Under the pieces are notes generated by a model. That model searched no databases. It worked only from the letters and a program-made list of their open reading frames with translations, and was not told the origin of the DNA. The position numbers and the translations under genes were made by a program. 64,000 nt of DNA, taken from Mucilaginibacter sp. GTDB lineage: Bacteria > Bacteroidota > Bacteroidia > Sphingobacteriales > Sphingobacteriaceae. The stretch covers positions 162,076-226,075 of the forward strand of contig JAUCSE010000069.1 of the NCBI GenBank assembly GCA_030445275.1. The letters run 5' to 3'. The first letter of the stretch is position 1, and every line of letters begins with the position of its first letter. Shown here piece after piece: positions 40,396-49,266 of the stretch.

Positions 40396-40794
40396 CTATT
40401 TCATTTTTTCGCTTTCAATACGCAGTTCAATAATGGGCATCTTACCATCGGTTTCCTTAAGCGTAAAGGCAACGCGATACAGCTGTCCATTGTCGGTAGT
40501 TAAAATAAACACCCCTAACCGGTAATTTACGCTTGAGTTTACCTTATGCAATAATTTAATACTTTTGGGCTTGTTGGTCGAAAAAAATTTATCCAGTATG
40601 AGGGTAGCCTGGGCCTGCGAATAAATATTTTCATTCTCCATTATACTTATCTCCACGTTGGCGGCAAATAGTTTGGATAACTCTCTGGTGTTACCCTCTT
40701 TTATTAAGCTGGCTACATTATCTATCGGATCGGCCAGAGCGATACGGGGAAACAACAATAAAATGATAAACGTTGGCAGGTAAAGGAACTTCAT
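40396..40794 (-). CDS. DUF4783 domain-containing protein
   Basis: A 132-residue exported protein. A signal peptide of about 22 residues (cleavage after ALA) is followed by the DUF4783 body: IDNVASLIKEGNTRELSKLFAANVEISI and the C-terminal IIELRIES. The fold resembles NTF2/SnoaL-like small alpha-beta cones; function unknown. Many Bacteroidota carry it next to nadC, as here, although a composite repeat now separates the two by 250 bases. Confidence 0.9.
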   Translation of the reverse strand: MKFLYLPTFIILLLFPRIALADPIDNVASLIKEGNTRELSKLFAANVEISIMENENIYSQAQATLILDKFFSTNKPKSIKLLHKVNSSVNYRLGVFILTTDNGQLYRVAFTLKETDGKMPIIELRIESEKMK

Positions 40795-40959
40795 ATATGG
40801 TTATGTGATAAAAACTTTATTTAAACAAGATATAATAAAGCTGATCAACAGGCTTATTGATCATTTAAATGATATAACTGTTTTTACACTCAATTATTAT
40901 ACAATTAGCCCGTTCACCTAAATTAAAAAAATTATCATATAAAGTACAGCGTTGCCCTT

Positions 40960-40967
40960 TATATTTG
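40960..40967 (+). promoter_or_regulatory. -7 promoter box of gpmI
   Basis: TATATTTG fits TAnnTTTG and ends 4 bases before the GTG start at 40972. Confidence 0.5.
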
Positions 40968-40971
40968 CTAC

Positions 40972-42495
40972 GTGGAAAATCAAAAAAAACTCGCATTAAT
41001 TATTCTCGACGGTTGGGGTTATGGCCGCAACGATCAGTCGAATGCCATACTTGCTGCCAATACACCATTTGTTGATGGCTTACTGCAGCAATATCCAAAC
41101 TCAAAACTAGAGGCCTCAGGAACCGCAGTGGGTTTACCTGCCGGACAAATGGGAAACTCAGAAGTTGGGCACATGAATTTAGGTGCCGGGCGCGTAGTTT
41201 ACCAGGAACTGGGCCGCATACATAAGGCCGTTGATGATAATGAACTGCCCACCATCCCGGTACTTAAAGATGCATTTGAATATGCCAAACAAAATAACCG
41301 CGATGTTCACTTTATAGGCTTGGTATCAGATGGTGGGGTTCACTCCCATATCAGGCATGTAAAGGGCTTATGTGATGCCGCGAAGCAACTGGATGTAAAA
41401 AACGTATATATCCATGCTTTTTTAGATGGTCGCGATACCGACCCAAAATCGGGTGTTGGCTTTATAACTGATCTTGAACAATATATTGAAGGATCTAACG
41501 CAAAAATAGCATCAGCCATTGGTCGTTATTATGCTATGGATCGTGATAATCGCTGGGAAAGAGTAAAATTGGCTTATGACCTGCTGGTTAATGGTGAGGG
41601 CGAGGCCACACAACATATTGCTGATGCCATAAAAAAATCATATGATGACGGCGTAACTGATGAGTTTGTAAAACCGTTGGTAGCGGTTGATTCAAATGGC
41701 AAACCGCTGGCTGTTATTAAAGATGGCGATGTAGTGATCTGCTTTAACTTCCGTACCGACAGAGGTCGCGAGATTAGCATTGCCTTAACCCAAAAATCAT
41801 TCCCTGAATATAACCTCCATCCGCTTAATATCCGTTACATCACCATGACCCCATATGATGAAACGTTTAAAAATGTGCAGGTGGTGTTTAATAAAGAAGA
41901 CCTGACCAAAACCCTGGGCGAAATTTTACAGAATGCCGGTAAAACTCAGATCAGGATTGCCGAAACGGAGAAATATCCTCATGTTACCTTCTTCTTTTCA
42001 GGTGGCCGCGAAAAAGAATTTGTAAACGAGAAACGCTTGCTGGCACCATCGCCGAAGGTAGCTACGTACGATCTGCAACCTGAAATGAACGCGGCAGGTA
42101 TACGTGATGCCATTATTCCGGAACTGGAAAGCGGCTGGCCCGATTTTGTTTGCCTCAACTTTGCCAATACCGATATGGTGGGCCATACGGGTGTTTTCAG
42201 TGCGGTTGTTAAAGCTGCCGAAACTGCCGATGCCTGCGCGAAAGCAGTAGTTGAAGCTGGTTTAGCCAACGGCTACTCCTTCATTATCCTTGCCGACCAT
42301 GGTAATGCCGATTACATGATCAATGAGGATGGCACACCTAACACAGCGCACACCACCAACCTGGTGCCTTGTATTATTATTGATAAGGATGTTAAGCACG
42401 TTAATGATGGCAAGCTGGGCGATGTAGCGCCAACCATATTGAATATACTGGGTGTGGCTATCCCCCCGGAAATGACCGGTAATGTATTGGTATAA
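40972..42495 (+). CDS. gpmI: 2,3-bisphosphoglycerate-independent phosphoglycerate mutase
   Basis: A 507-residue enzyme of the alkaline phosphatase superfamily. The metal aspartate D13 is in LDGWGYG, the catalytic serine S63 is in GNSEVGHMNLGAGR, and HAFLDGRDT and ADHGNAD carry the other metal ligands. It interconverts 3- and 2-phosphoglycerate. It starts with GTG, just downstream of a -7 box. The 3' end overlaps the next gene by 14 bases. Confidence 0.97.
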   Translation: MENQKKLALIILDGWGYGRNDQSNAILAANTPFVDGLLQQYPNSKLEASGTAVGLPAGQMGNSEVGHMNLGAGRVVYQELGRIHKAVDDNELPTIPVLKDAFEYAKQNNRDVHFIGLVSDGGVHSHIRHVKGLCDAAKQLDVKNVYIHAFLDGRDTDPKSGVGFITDLEQYIEGSNAKIASAIGRYYAMDRDNRWERVKLAYDLLVNGEGEATQHIADAIKKSYDDGVTDEFVKPLVAVDSNGKPLAVIKDGDVVICFNFRTDRGREISIALTQKSFPEYNLHPLNIRYITMTPYDETFKNVQVVFNKEDLTKTLGEILQNAGKTQIRIAETEKYPHVTFFFSGGREKEFVNEKRLLAPSPKVATYDLQPEMNAAGIRDAIIPELESGWPDFVCLNFANTDMVGHTGVFSAVVKAAETADACAKAVVEAGLANGYSFIILADHGNADYMINEDGTPNTAHTTNLVPCIIIDKDVKHVNDGKLGDVAPTILNILGVAIPPEMTGNVLV

Positions 42496-43054
42496 ATTAA
42501 GATCATTATATGCAACCGCCATTTTTGGCGGTATATTGCTCCTATCCGGCTTGCCCTCATGCAAGCCGGATTTGAAGCAAAGCGGGGCCGTATGCAAATA
42601 TTTTGATATCAGCGGCTATTTTAAGGCTGATACAGCTAGACTCAGGAAGCTGGATCCGGCAGTTAACAAAACCGTGACCCACAATGGTGTAACCGAAAAT
42701 AAAACCGTGCACATTGCTAATTGGGGACAGGAGCTGAACCTTTTCATCCAATCAGACATAAATCGGCCGGCCTGGAAAAACAGCTATACTGTTACGGCCT
42801 CAGATAGTTTACTGATATACAAAGCCAAATATCCCGACCTGCGCACCAGCAAAATTGTGATCAGAAAAGACAAGGACAAGGTAAAATGGATACTCATTTT
42901 TAACCATACCAAAAATATTTTGTATGAAACAACCGAGAAACTAAGTTATTTTCCCGATTCGGTTTACCTGATACAAAAATCGCAGCAGGTTAAATTAATG
43001 GGGCGGAATACCTATCGTATTGAAGGAGTTTTGAAGGAGGATCAGAAAAAATAA
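42482..43054 (+). CDS. hypothetical lipoprotein
   Basis: A 190-residue protein whose start lies within the end of gpmI, so translation is probably coupled. A lipoprotein signal leads to Cys27 (LLLSGLPSC). The mature part is beta-rich, with Trp/Tyr and Lys, and has no motif I recognise. Bacteroidota often have such a lipoprotein next to gpmI, but no function is known to me. Confidence 0.78.
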   Translation: MYWYKLRSLYATAIFGGILLLSGLPSCKPDLKQSGAVCKYFDISGYFKADTARLRKLDPAVNKTVTHNGVTENKTVHIANWGQELNLFIQSDINRPAWKNSYTVTASDSLLIYKAKYPDLRTSKIVIRKDKDKVKWILIFNHTKNILYETTEKLSYFPDSVYLIQKSQQVKLMGRNTYRIEGVLKEDQKK

Positions 43055-43084
43055 AGACTACTTATTTAAAAGCCTTTATCCTGA

Positions 43085-43726
43085 TCAATGCCGTGCTACT
43101 GTGGGGCCTGTTGCCTGTAACAGTTTTTCTTTTGATTGATCTATCAGGGTCGCGATATCCGTTCTGCCAGGATTATCATTCAACACTTTTTCCAGGTCAG
43201 TTACAGAGGCTTTTAATGAATTAATCCCTCTAGCCCTATCATAAAAATGCGAATTGTTTTGTAGTTTGAACATAGCATAATCGCGGTAGGCAATACCCCT
43301 GTTTTGGTAATATTTATTATCGTTAGGATCGCTGTTGATAGATATTGCCTTGGTCAGGTCAACAATGGCTCCTAACAGGTATAGTTCCTTATCGGCAGCC
43401 GCGGTTTGATTATCCCTGCCCAAATAGCTTTTTGCACGGGCACGGTAATAATAGGCAGTAGCATCAGCTGGTTTTATGGCAATAACACGGGTATAAGCAG
43501 CGATTGACTTTTTATAGTTATCGCTATGGTAATAAGAATACCCCAGCATCCACAAAGCATTAGCGTTGGTTGAATCGGTTATACATGCCTTTTCCAGGTG
43601 CGATACTGCCGATCTGAAATCGCCATCCATCAAAGCCTGCTGACCCATTTTTACATAGGCGCTTTGTGCCGATGCCGATTCGAGCGAAGACATGATCAAA
43701 AAAGATACTATAACCGATAACTTCAT
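43085..43726 (-). CDS. exported tetratricopeptide repeat protein
   Basis: A 213-residue protein with a signal peptide (cleavage after SASA, about residue 20). Several TPR units follow from about 24 on: YVKMGQQALMDGDFRSAVSH, then ALWMLGYSYYHSDNYKKSI, then ATAYYYRARAKSYLGR, and a last degenerate unit near 150. TPRs mediate protein contacts in the periplasm; the partner is unknown. Monocistronic, convergent with the gpmI operon and divergent from lon. Confidence 0.88.
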   Translation of the reverse strand: MKLSVIVSFLIMSSLESASAQSAYVKMGQQALMDGDFRSAVSHLEKACITDSTNANALWMLGYSYYHSDNYKKSIAAYTRVIAIKPADATAYYYRARAKSYLGRDNQTAAADKELYLLGAIVDLTKAISINSDPNDNKYYQNRGIAYRDYAMFKLQNNSHFYDRARGINSLKASVTDLEKVLNDNPGRTDIATLIDQSKEKLLQATGPTVARH

Positions 43727-44093
43727 CAGGGATTATTAGTGATAACTAGAATCGTATACTATTAACTAACATTTGTATCAAATTATTATGCCAAACGCTG
43801 TTTTTATCAAAAAAAATATTGTTTACAAAATTTCAGAAGGCTATACTATGACTTTTTTTCATCTTTAACAATAAATTCTCATTTAATTAACAAACAGGCA
43901 AGCCATAGATAAAATACATGGTTAAACAATTATACTGCCAAATTGCTTGTTAAAAATTATTACCATAACTTGGCACAGCTCTTGAAACATAGTACATACC
44001 AGGTAATAACCACAATTTTACCTGTATTTAACAGCGCTGTAACTGTATAGGGCTGACAACATGACGTTTTTTTCTACACATAAAATATAATTA
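43727..44093. other. intergenic region upstream of lon
   Basis: 367 bases, AT-rich, without a gene I can support. It contains a possible sigma-54-like promoter at 43971-43985, listed separately, and the lon leader. Nothing else stands out. Confidence 0.5.
43971..43985 (+). promoter_or_regulatory. sigma-54-like promoter candidate upstream of lon
   Basis: TGGCAC (43971-43976), 5 bases, then TTGA (43982-43985) fits the -24/-12 pattern TGGCAC-N5-TTGC except for A instead of C at the last place. It is 108 bases before the lon ATG. One half of the box is imperfect, so this is only a candidate. Confidence 0.35.
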
Positions 44094-46568
44094 ATGAATT
44101 TTGATCCGTTTGATTTCAAAAATGCTTTACCGGTTATAAACGAAGACTCTGAGTTCTTTCCGCTGATGTCTACCGAAGACGAAGAGGAAATGAATAACGA
44201 AGAAATGCCTGAGGTATTATCTATATTACCGCTGCGCAACACCGTTTTGTTTCCTGGTGTAGTGATACCCATAACGGTTGGCAGGGATAAATCAATTAAA
44301 CTAATACGCGATGCCAATAAGGGCAATCGCATGATTGGGGTAGTTTCGCAACAGGATGTGGGGATTGAAGACCCTAATTTTGACCAATTAAATAAAATAG
44401 GCACTATTGCCCTCATCATAAAAATGCTGCAAATGCCCGACGGTAACACCACTGTTATCATACAAGGTAAAAAACGCTTCATTTTAAAAGAGGAAGTGCA
44501 GAGCGAACCTTACATCAAAGCTACTGTTGAGCCTTTCAGGGAAATAAAAGCAAAAGAAGATAAGGAATTTAAAGCCATGGTATCGTCAATTAAAGACATG
44601 GCAATGAACATTATTCAGCTATCGCCCAATATTCCAAGTGAGGCAGGTATAGCTATCCGCAATATTGAAAGCACTTCGTTTTTGATCAATTTTATATCAT
44701 CAAACATGAATGCCGATATGACTGCCAAACAGCGTTTGCTGGAGGTAGCCAACCTGCGCGAAAGAGCCAATATGGTATTAGAACACCTTACGCTTGACCT
44801 GCAAATGCTGGAGCTTAAAAACCAGATACAAACCAAAGTACGGGTCGATCTGGACAAACAGCAGCGTGATTATTTCTTAAATCAGCAGTTAAAAACCATA
44901 CAGGAAGAATTGGGTGGCAACTCACCTGATTTGGAAATAGATAGCCTGCGGCAACGCGCCGTGAAAAAAAAATGGGGTAAAGAAGTAAAAGACCATTTTG
45001 CCAAAGAGTTGGAGAAACTGGCCCGCACCAATCCTGCAGCAGCCGATTATTCGGTACAGATAAACTACCTGGAGCTATTACTTGACCTGCCCTGGAACGA
45101 ATTTACCAAGGACAATTTTGACCTTAAACGCGCTCAAAAAGTTTTGGATAAAGACCATTTTGGCCTAGATAAGGTAAAACAACGCATTATTGAATACCTG
45201 GCTGTGCTTAAATTAAAGCATGATATGAAAGCTCCTATACTTTGTTTGGTTGGCCCCCCGGGGGTTGGTAAAACATCGTTAGGAAAATCAATTGCCAAAG
45301 CATTGGGACGTAAATATGTACGTATGGCTTTGGGTGGTATCCGCGATGAAGCCGAGATAAGAGGGCACCGGAAAACTTATATTGGCGCTATGCCGGGCCG
45401 TATTATACAGTCGGTTAAAAAGGCTGGCGCTGCTAATCCGGTATTTATATTGGACGAGATTGATAAAGTGGGTAATGATTTCAGGGGCGATCCGTCATCA
45501 GCTTTGCTCGAGGTATTGGATCCAGAGCAGAACAGCACTTTTTATGATCATTATGTAGAGATGGATTTTGATTTATCGAACGTCATGTTCATTGCAACCG
45601 CCAACTCCCTGAGCAGTATACAACCTGCCCTATTGGATAGGATGGAGATCATTGAAGTGAACGGTTACACCATTGAAGAAAAAATTGAGATAGCTAAACA
45701 ACATTTGCTACCCAAACAACGCGAAGCACATGGCTTAAAGTTGAAAGATGTAAGTCTGAAAACCGATATTCTTGAAAAACTGATCGTTGATTATACCCGC
45801 GAATCGGGTGTACGGTCGTTGGAAAAAAAGATAGGTTCGGTGGTTCGCGGGGTGGCTAAAAACATAGCCATGGAAGAGGAATACAACCCGGCTGTAACTA
45901 AAAAGGATATAGAAAAAATATTGGGTGCCCCCATATTTGATAAAGATCTTTATGAAGGTAATGATGTTGCCGGTGTGGTTACAGGCCTGGCCTGGACATC
46001 CGTTGGTGGCGATATCCTGTTTATCGAAGCTAGTTTAAGCCCTGGTAAAGGTCGCTTAACGTTAACCGGTAGCCTTGGCGATGTGATGAAGGAATCGGTA
46101 ACTATTGCGCTGGCTTATTTAAGGGCACACGCCAACTATTTTGATATCAATCCCAAACTGTTTGACCTGTGGGATGTGCATGTGCATGTTCCGGCGGGCG
46201 CTACGCCAAAAGACGGACCATCGGCAGGTGTAACTATGCTTACGGCATTAGTTTCGGCGTTTACACAGCGTAAGGTAAAACCTAACCTGGCCATGACCGG
46301 CGAGATTACCCTGCGCGGACGTGTTTTAGCCGTTGGTGGTATCAAAGAAAAAATACTAGCCGCCAAACGCGCCAACATTAAAGAGATCATTTTGTGTAAA
46401 TCAAACCAAAAGGATATACTGGAAATTAAGGAAGATTATATAAAAGACCTGAGTTTCCATTATGTAACCGATATGCGCGATGTAATTGGCCTTGCCCTTT
46501 TAAAGGAAAAGGTAAGCGACCCGCTTGACCTTACCGTTAAAGAGGACGAAAAAGCAATTGCAAATTAA
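44094..46568 (+). CDS. lon: ATP-dependent protease Lon
   Basis: An 824-residue LonA protease. The N-terminal substrate domain starts PEVLSILPLRNTVLFPGVVIP (about 44-64). Walker A is GPPGVGKT at 387-394. The protease domain has the catalytic dyad S710 (KDGPSAGVTM) and K751 (GGIKEK). It degrades misfolded and regulatory proteins. It is monocistronic, ending at a strong terminator. The acidic N-terminal extension (EDSEFFPLMSTEDEEEM) is typical for Bacteroidota Lon. Confidence 0.98.
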   Translation: MNFDPFDFKNALPVINEDSEFFPLMSTEDEEEMNNEEMPEVLSILPLRNTVLFPGVVIPITVGRDKSIKLIRDANKGNRMIGVVSQQDVGIEDPNFDQLNKIGTIALIIKMLQMPDGNTTVIIQGKKRFILKEEVQSEPYIKATVEPFREIKAKEDKEFKAMVSSIKDMAMNIIQLSPNIPSEAGIAIRNIESTSFLINFISSNMNADMTAKQRLLEVANLRERANMVLEHLTLDLQMLELKNQIQTKVRVDLDKQQRDYFLNQQLKTIQEELGGNSPDLEIDSLRQRAVKKKWGKEVKDHFAKELEKLARTNPAAADYSVQINYLELLLDLPWNEFTKDNFDLKRAQKVLDKDHFGLDKVKQRIIEYLAVLKLKHDMKAPILCLVGPPGVGKTSLGKSIAKALGRKYVRMALGGIRDEAEIRGHRKTYIGAMPGRIIQSVKKAGAANPVFILDEIDKVGNDFRGDPSSALLEVLDPEQNSTFYDHYVEMDFDLSNVMFIATANSLSSIQPALLDRMEIIEVNGYTIEEKIEIAKQHLLPKQREAHGLKLKDVSLKTDILEKLIVDYTRESGVRSLEKKIGSVVRGVAKNIAMEEEYNPAVTKKDIEKILGAPIFDKDLYEGNDVAGVVTGLAWTSVGGDILFIEASLSPGKGRLTLTGSLGDVMKESVTIALAYLRAHANYFDINPKLFDLWDVHVHVPAGATPKDGPSAGVTMLTALVSAFTQRKVKPNLAMTGEITLRGRVLAVGGIKEKILAAKRANIKEIILCKSNQKDILEIKEDYIKDLSFHYVTDMRDVIGLALLKEKVSDPLDLTVKEDEKAIAN

Positions 46569-46570
46569 AA

Positions 46571-46608
46571 AAGAGGGGTTAAAATAAATTTTAACCCCTC
46601 TTTTTTTG
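46571..46608 (+). terminator. rho-independent terminator of lon
   Basis: A perfect 14-bp stem AAGAGGGGTTAAAA (46571-46584) / TTTTAACCCCTCTT (46589-46602) with a TAAA loop and a long T-tail, directly after the stop codon. Confidence 0.92.
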
Positions 46609-46664
46609 CCCTATATAATCAGCTCAATTTTTTTATCTTAGGCGTTGATATATTTAACAACCTA

Positions 46665-47615
46665 ATGTTCAATAAACTATTCCTCACAATGTTGTGCCTG
46701 TTTGGCACGGCCAGCTTATTTGCTCAAACACGCGGCCACGAAATTGCCATACAAACTGATAATGATGGATACCTGGGTCAGGGCTCAGACAGGTATTATA
46801 CCAATGGAATCTTCATTTATTATCGTAAAGCTTTAATACCGAGCGGCGATCTTCAAAATAAGGTATTAGGTTTTGAAATAGGACAAAAAATGTATAATGC
46901 ACAGTCGGGCTATGTACCAAGTGCTGCTTATGTCGACAGGCCCTTTGCGGCTTACTCTTATATTGGCTCAACGCTTAATTTTTTATACAAGAACGAAAGC
47001 AATATCAAACTGAGTGCACAAATAGGCATAGTAGGACCCGCAGCAGGTGGCGAACCGATACAGAAATTCATTCATAATACATTTGGTTTTTATGCTTTAA
47101 ACGGCTGGCAATACCAAATCAGAAACAACGTAGAACTTAACCTGGGGGCCGAATACAATAAACTACTGGCCCGGGCATCATGGATTGATGTGAGTTTTAC
47201 CTCATATGCCAACCTGGGCAATGGCTTTACCGGAGCTGGCTTAGGTCCGTTATTGCGTTTGGGTAATTTTAACCAGTTGTTTAATTCGGTAAGTACACAA
47301 AGTACCACATCAGCAAAGGATCAAACAGGGTTATTGCATGCGCACGAAATATTTTTTTACTACAAACCGCAGATAAACGCAGTAGCTTATGATGCTACTA
47401 TTCAGGGTAGCTTGTTTAATAAAAACCACGATCCGAACAGCCAGGAGATCACTCTGGATAAAAAACCATTCGTATTTAGTAATCAGGTGGGTGTTGCCTT
47501 TACTACCAGCCGTTTTACGTTTGATGTGGCAGCCATATTCCAAACCCGCGATGTAAAAGAAATGGTGCAATCACATCAATGGGCCAGTATAACAGGAGCG
47601 TATAGGTTTAAATAA
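46665..47615 (+). CDS. LpxR-like lipid A deacylase family protein
   Basis: A 316-residue outer-membrane protein with a signal peptide (cleavage after LFAQ, about 21). The N-terminal block EIAIQTDNDGYLGQGSDRYYTNGIFIYYRK matches the LpxR (DUF2219) barrel, in which an Asn/Asp pair near this place binds calcium. The C-terminus ends ITGAYRFK, a usual barrel end. It may remove the 3'-acyloxyacyl chain from lipid A. Activity is inferred from family only. Confidence 0.87.
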   Translation: MFNKLFLTMLCLFGTASLFAQTRGHEIAIQTDNDGYLGQGSDRYYTNGIFIYYRKALIPSGDLQNKVLGFEIGQKMYNAQSGYVPSAAYVDRPFAAYSYIGSTLNFLYKNESNIKLSAQIGIVGPAAGGEPIQKFIHNTFGFYALNGWQYQIRNNVELNLGAEYNKLLARASWIDVSFTSYANLGNGFTGAGLGPLLRLGNFNQLFNSVSTQSTTSAKDQTGLLHAHEIFFYYKPQINAVAYDATIQGSLFNKNHDPNSQEITLDKKPFVFSNQVGVAFTTSRFTFDVAAIFQTRDVKEMVQSHQWASITGAYRFK

Positions 47616-47618
47616 ATA

Positions 47619-47711
47619 ATTGTCTGAATCAAAGTTTTCAGAATTCGAGAATTAGCCGAATGGAATTAATTCTGAAGATTTATAAATTCTGTAAATTCTG
47701 ATTCAGACAAT
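47619..47711. repeat. family D inverted repeat (TTGTCTGAATC type)
   Basis: ATTGTCTGAATC (47619-47630) and GATTCAGACAAT (47700-47711) are exact inverses; inner segments (CAGAATTCGAGAATT, GAATTAATTCTG, AAATTCTG) pair partly. It sits between the convergent lpxR-like and arfB genes. Confidence 0.82.
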
Positions 47712-48122
47712 TTACTCATCAAGGTTTGTCTTCCGGTTTTCTTTTTTTGCGGAGTGTTTCTTTTTATTATCCAAACGTGCCGCTTTAGCGGCCTTGCTTA
47801 CTTTGGTAGGTTTGCGTATTTTAGGCTTTTGCAGGGCCCTGGTAAGCAATAAAATCAGTCTTTCTATAGCTTTTTCTTTATTCAGGTACTGACTCCGCTC
47901 CTCGTCACAAATTACCTGTACCAAGCCATCTTTATTTAAACGGTTTTGCAATTTATCGTTCAACAATAGCTTTTCTTCGTCAGTAAACAATTCAGAACCA
48001 TTTACATTGAATAACAATTCAACCTTACTCGATACTTTATTTACATTTTGGCCACCCTTACCACCACTACGTGAGGTTTTATAAGTAATTTCTTTTTGGA
48101 GGCCGATTTTAGTAAGGTTCAT
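47712..48122 (-). CDS. arfB: alternative ribosome-rescue aminoacyl-tRNA hydrolase
   Basis: A 136-residue release-factor-like protein with the GGQ motif at 23-25 (SRSGGKGGQNVNKVSS) and the basic C-terminal tail (KVSKAAKAARLDNKKKHSAKK) that enters the mRNA channel. It frees peptidyl-tRNA from stalled ribosomes. It follows the family D repeat and precedes a C/D repeat remnant. Confidence 0.95.
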   Translation of the reverse strand: MNLTKIGLQKEITYKTSRSGGKGGQNVNKVSSKVELLFNVNGSELFTDEEKLLLNDKLQNRLNKDGLVQVICDEERSQYLNKEKAIERLILLLTRALQKPKIRKPTKVSKAAKAARLDNKKKHSAKKENRKTNLDE

Positions 48123-48140
48123 TTTGCAATGATACGGGAA

Positions 48141-48231
48141 ATTTCAGATTTCAAATGTGCAGATTGTCTGATTTTGTCTGAACCTGGATTTATGGGATTT
48201 AAGGATTACCACGATTTTTCATCTGCACATC
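48141..48231. repeat. family C/D repeat remnant
   Basis: ATTTCAGATTTCAAATGTGC and TTTGTCTGAACCTGGATTTA (left halves of C and D), then CATCTGCACATCA (right C unit). It is the composite seen at 40201-40389, but without the right family D arm. Confidence 0.7.
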
Positions 48232-48242
48232 AATTTATCATA

Positions 48243-49133
48243 TCATTCCATCAGCAACACCATCAACGCTTCTTCCACCCGACCTTCGTCAAGCAAATGT
48301 TTGGCTTTTAAGTGCAGTTGCAGTTCGCGTGTTTGGCTGTCGCCTATGGTGGCATCAAGCAGTTCCTTAATATCGGGAGTTAAGCTATAGGCTTCAACGG
48401 CTTCATTGCTAGGTAAAATTTCATGATTACCCAGTTGCCCCAGGTTGTTACCGGTAAGCACTCTTGAGTTGCGGATTGCATGTGGCAGGGCATCAACTCC
48501 GATACCCATTTTAAAATTGGGTTTGGCTACTTTAAAAAGATTATCCTCCGTAATGCGGCAATACCAGTCGCCACCCAAACGGGCCACCAGGTCAATTTTA
48601 GCCTGGTCAATTTTGCCATCCGCATCCAAAATATCCTCATTGATATGGATCATTTTTATTTCGGCCAAAACCAAATTACCGGCGCCGGGCTTATCTCCCA
48701 GGGATATCACTTCGTTTATAACACACTCCAGCTGTACCGGTGCTTCAGCCACACGAGGTGGTTTAACCAGTTCAGACATCACCGGTGTTAACCCCGATTT
48801 TACGAACTCGTTTACCCCCTTGGCATAGTTCACGCTTGACAGGGAAACCTGTTGAACTATATCATAATTTACAATGTTAATCACGCACTCGGGTACTTCT
48901 AAAATATTCTCCAACGTATGTTTGGTGGTATTATCCCGCACACTGCGCGATGGCGAAAACACACAAACAGGCGGATTAGTGCTAAATATATTGAAAAAAC
49001 TAAATGGACTCAGGTTTACATTACCATCCTTATCCACCGTTGATGCCAGGCAAATAGGCCGTGGCGCTATAGCGTGGTTAAGGTAGTTATGTAGTTGAGG
49101 TATGGAAAGGTCGGAGGTTTTAATGGATAACAT
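48243..49133 (-). CDS. flavin reductase family protein
   Basis: A 296-residue protein of the flavin reductase (FMN-binding split barrel) family: AIAPRPICLASTVDKDGNVNLSPFSFFNIFS and NPPVCVFSPSR near the N-terminus match the DIM6/NTAB group. The C-terminal 90 residues are an extension seen in this Bacteroidota subgroup. It lies downstream of the FAH-family gene on the same strand (133-base gap filled by a family A repeat). Its link to tyrosine degradation is positional only. Confidence 0.87.
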   Translation of the reverse strand: MLSIKTSDLSIPQLHNYLNHAIAPRPICLASTVDKDGNVNLSPFSFFNIFSTNPPVCVFSPSRSVRDNTTKHTLENILEVPECVINIVNYDIVQQVSLSSVNYAKGVNEFVKSGLTPVMSELVKPPRVAEAPVQLECVINEVISLGDKPGAGNLVLAEIKMIHINEDILDADGKIDQAKIDLVARLGGDWYCRITEDNLFKVAKPNFKMGIGVDALPHAIRNSRVLTGNNLGQLGNHEILPSNEAVEAYSLTPDIKELLDATIGDSQTRELQLHLKAKHLLDEGRVEEALMVLLME

Positions 49134-49159
49134 AATATTTTATACTTACTAACAAAATA

Positions 49160-49245
49160 TGTCATTGCGAGCGATAACGTGGCAATCGCAGACTACACAG
49201 GGCTGATGTTCATAGTTCGCGATTGCTTCGTACCTCGCAATGACA
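49160..49245. repeat. family A inverted repeat, copy 4
   Basis: TGTCATTGCGAG (49160-49171) and CTCGCAATGACA (49234-49245) are exact inverses; the right half (GATTGCTTCGTACCTCGC) is the family A right end, while the left half has diverged. Confidence 0.85.
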
Positions 49246-49266
49246 TTATTTTACCTTTTCTTCATT

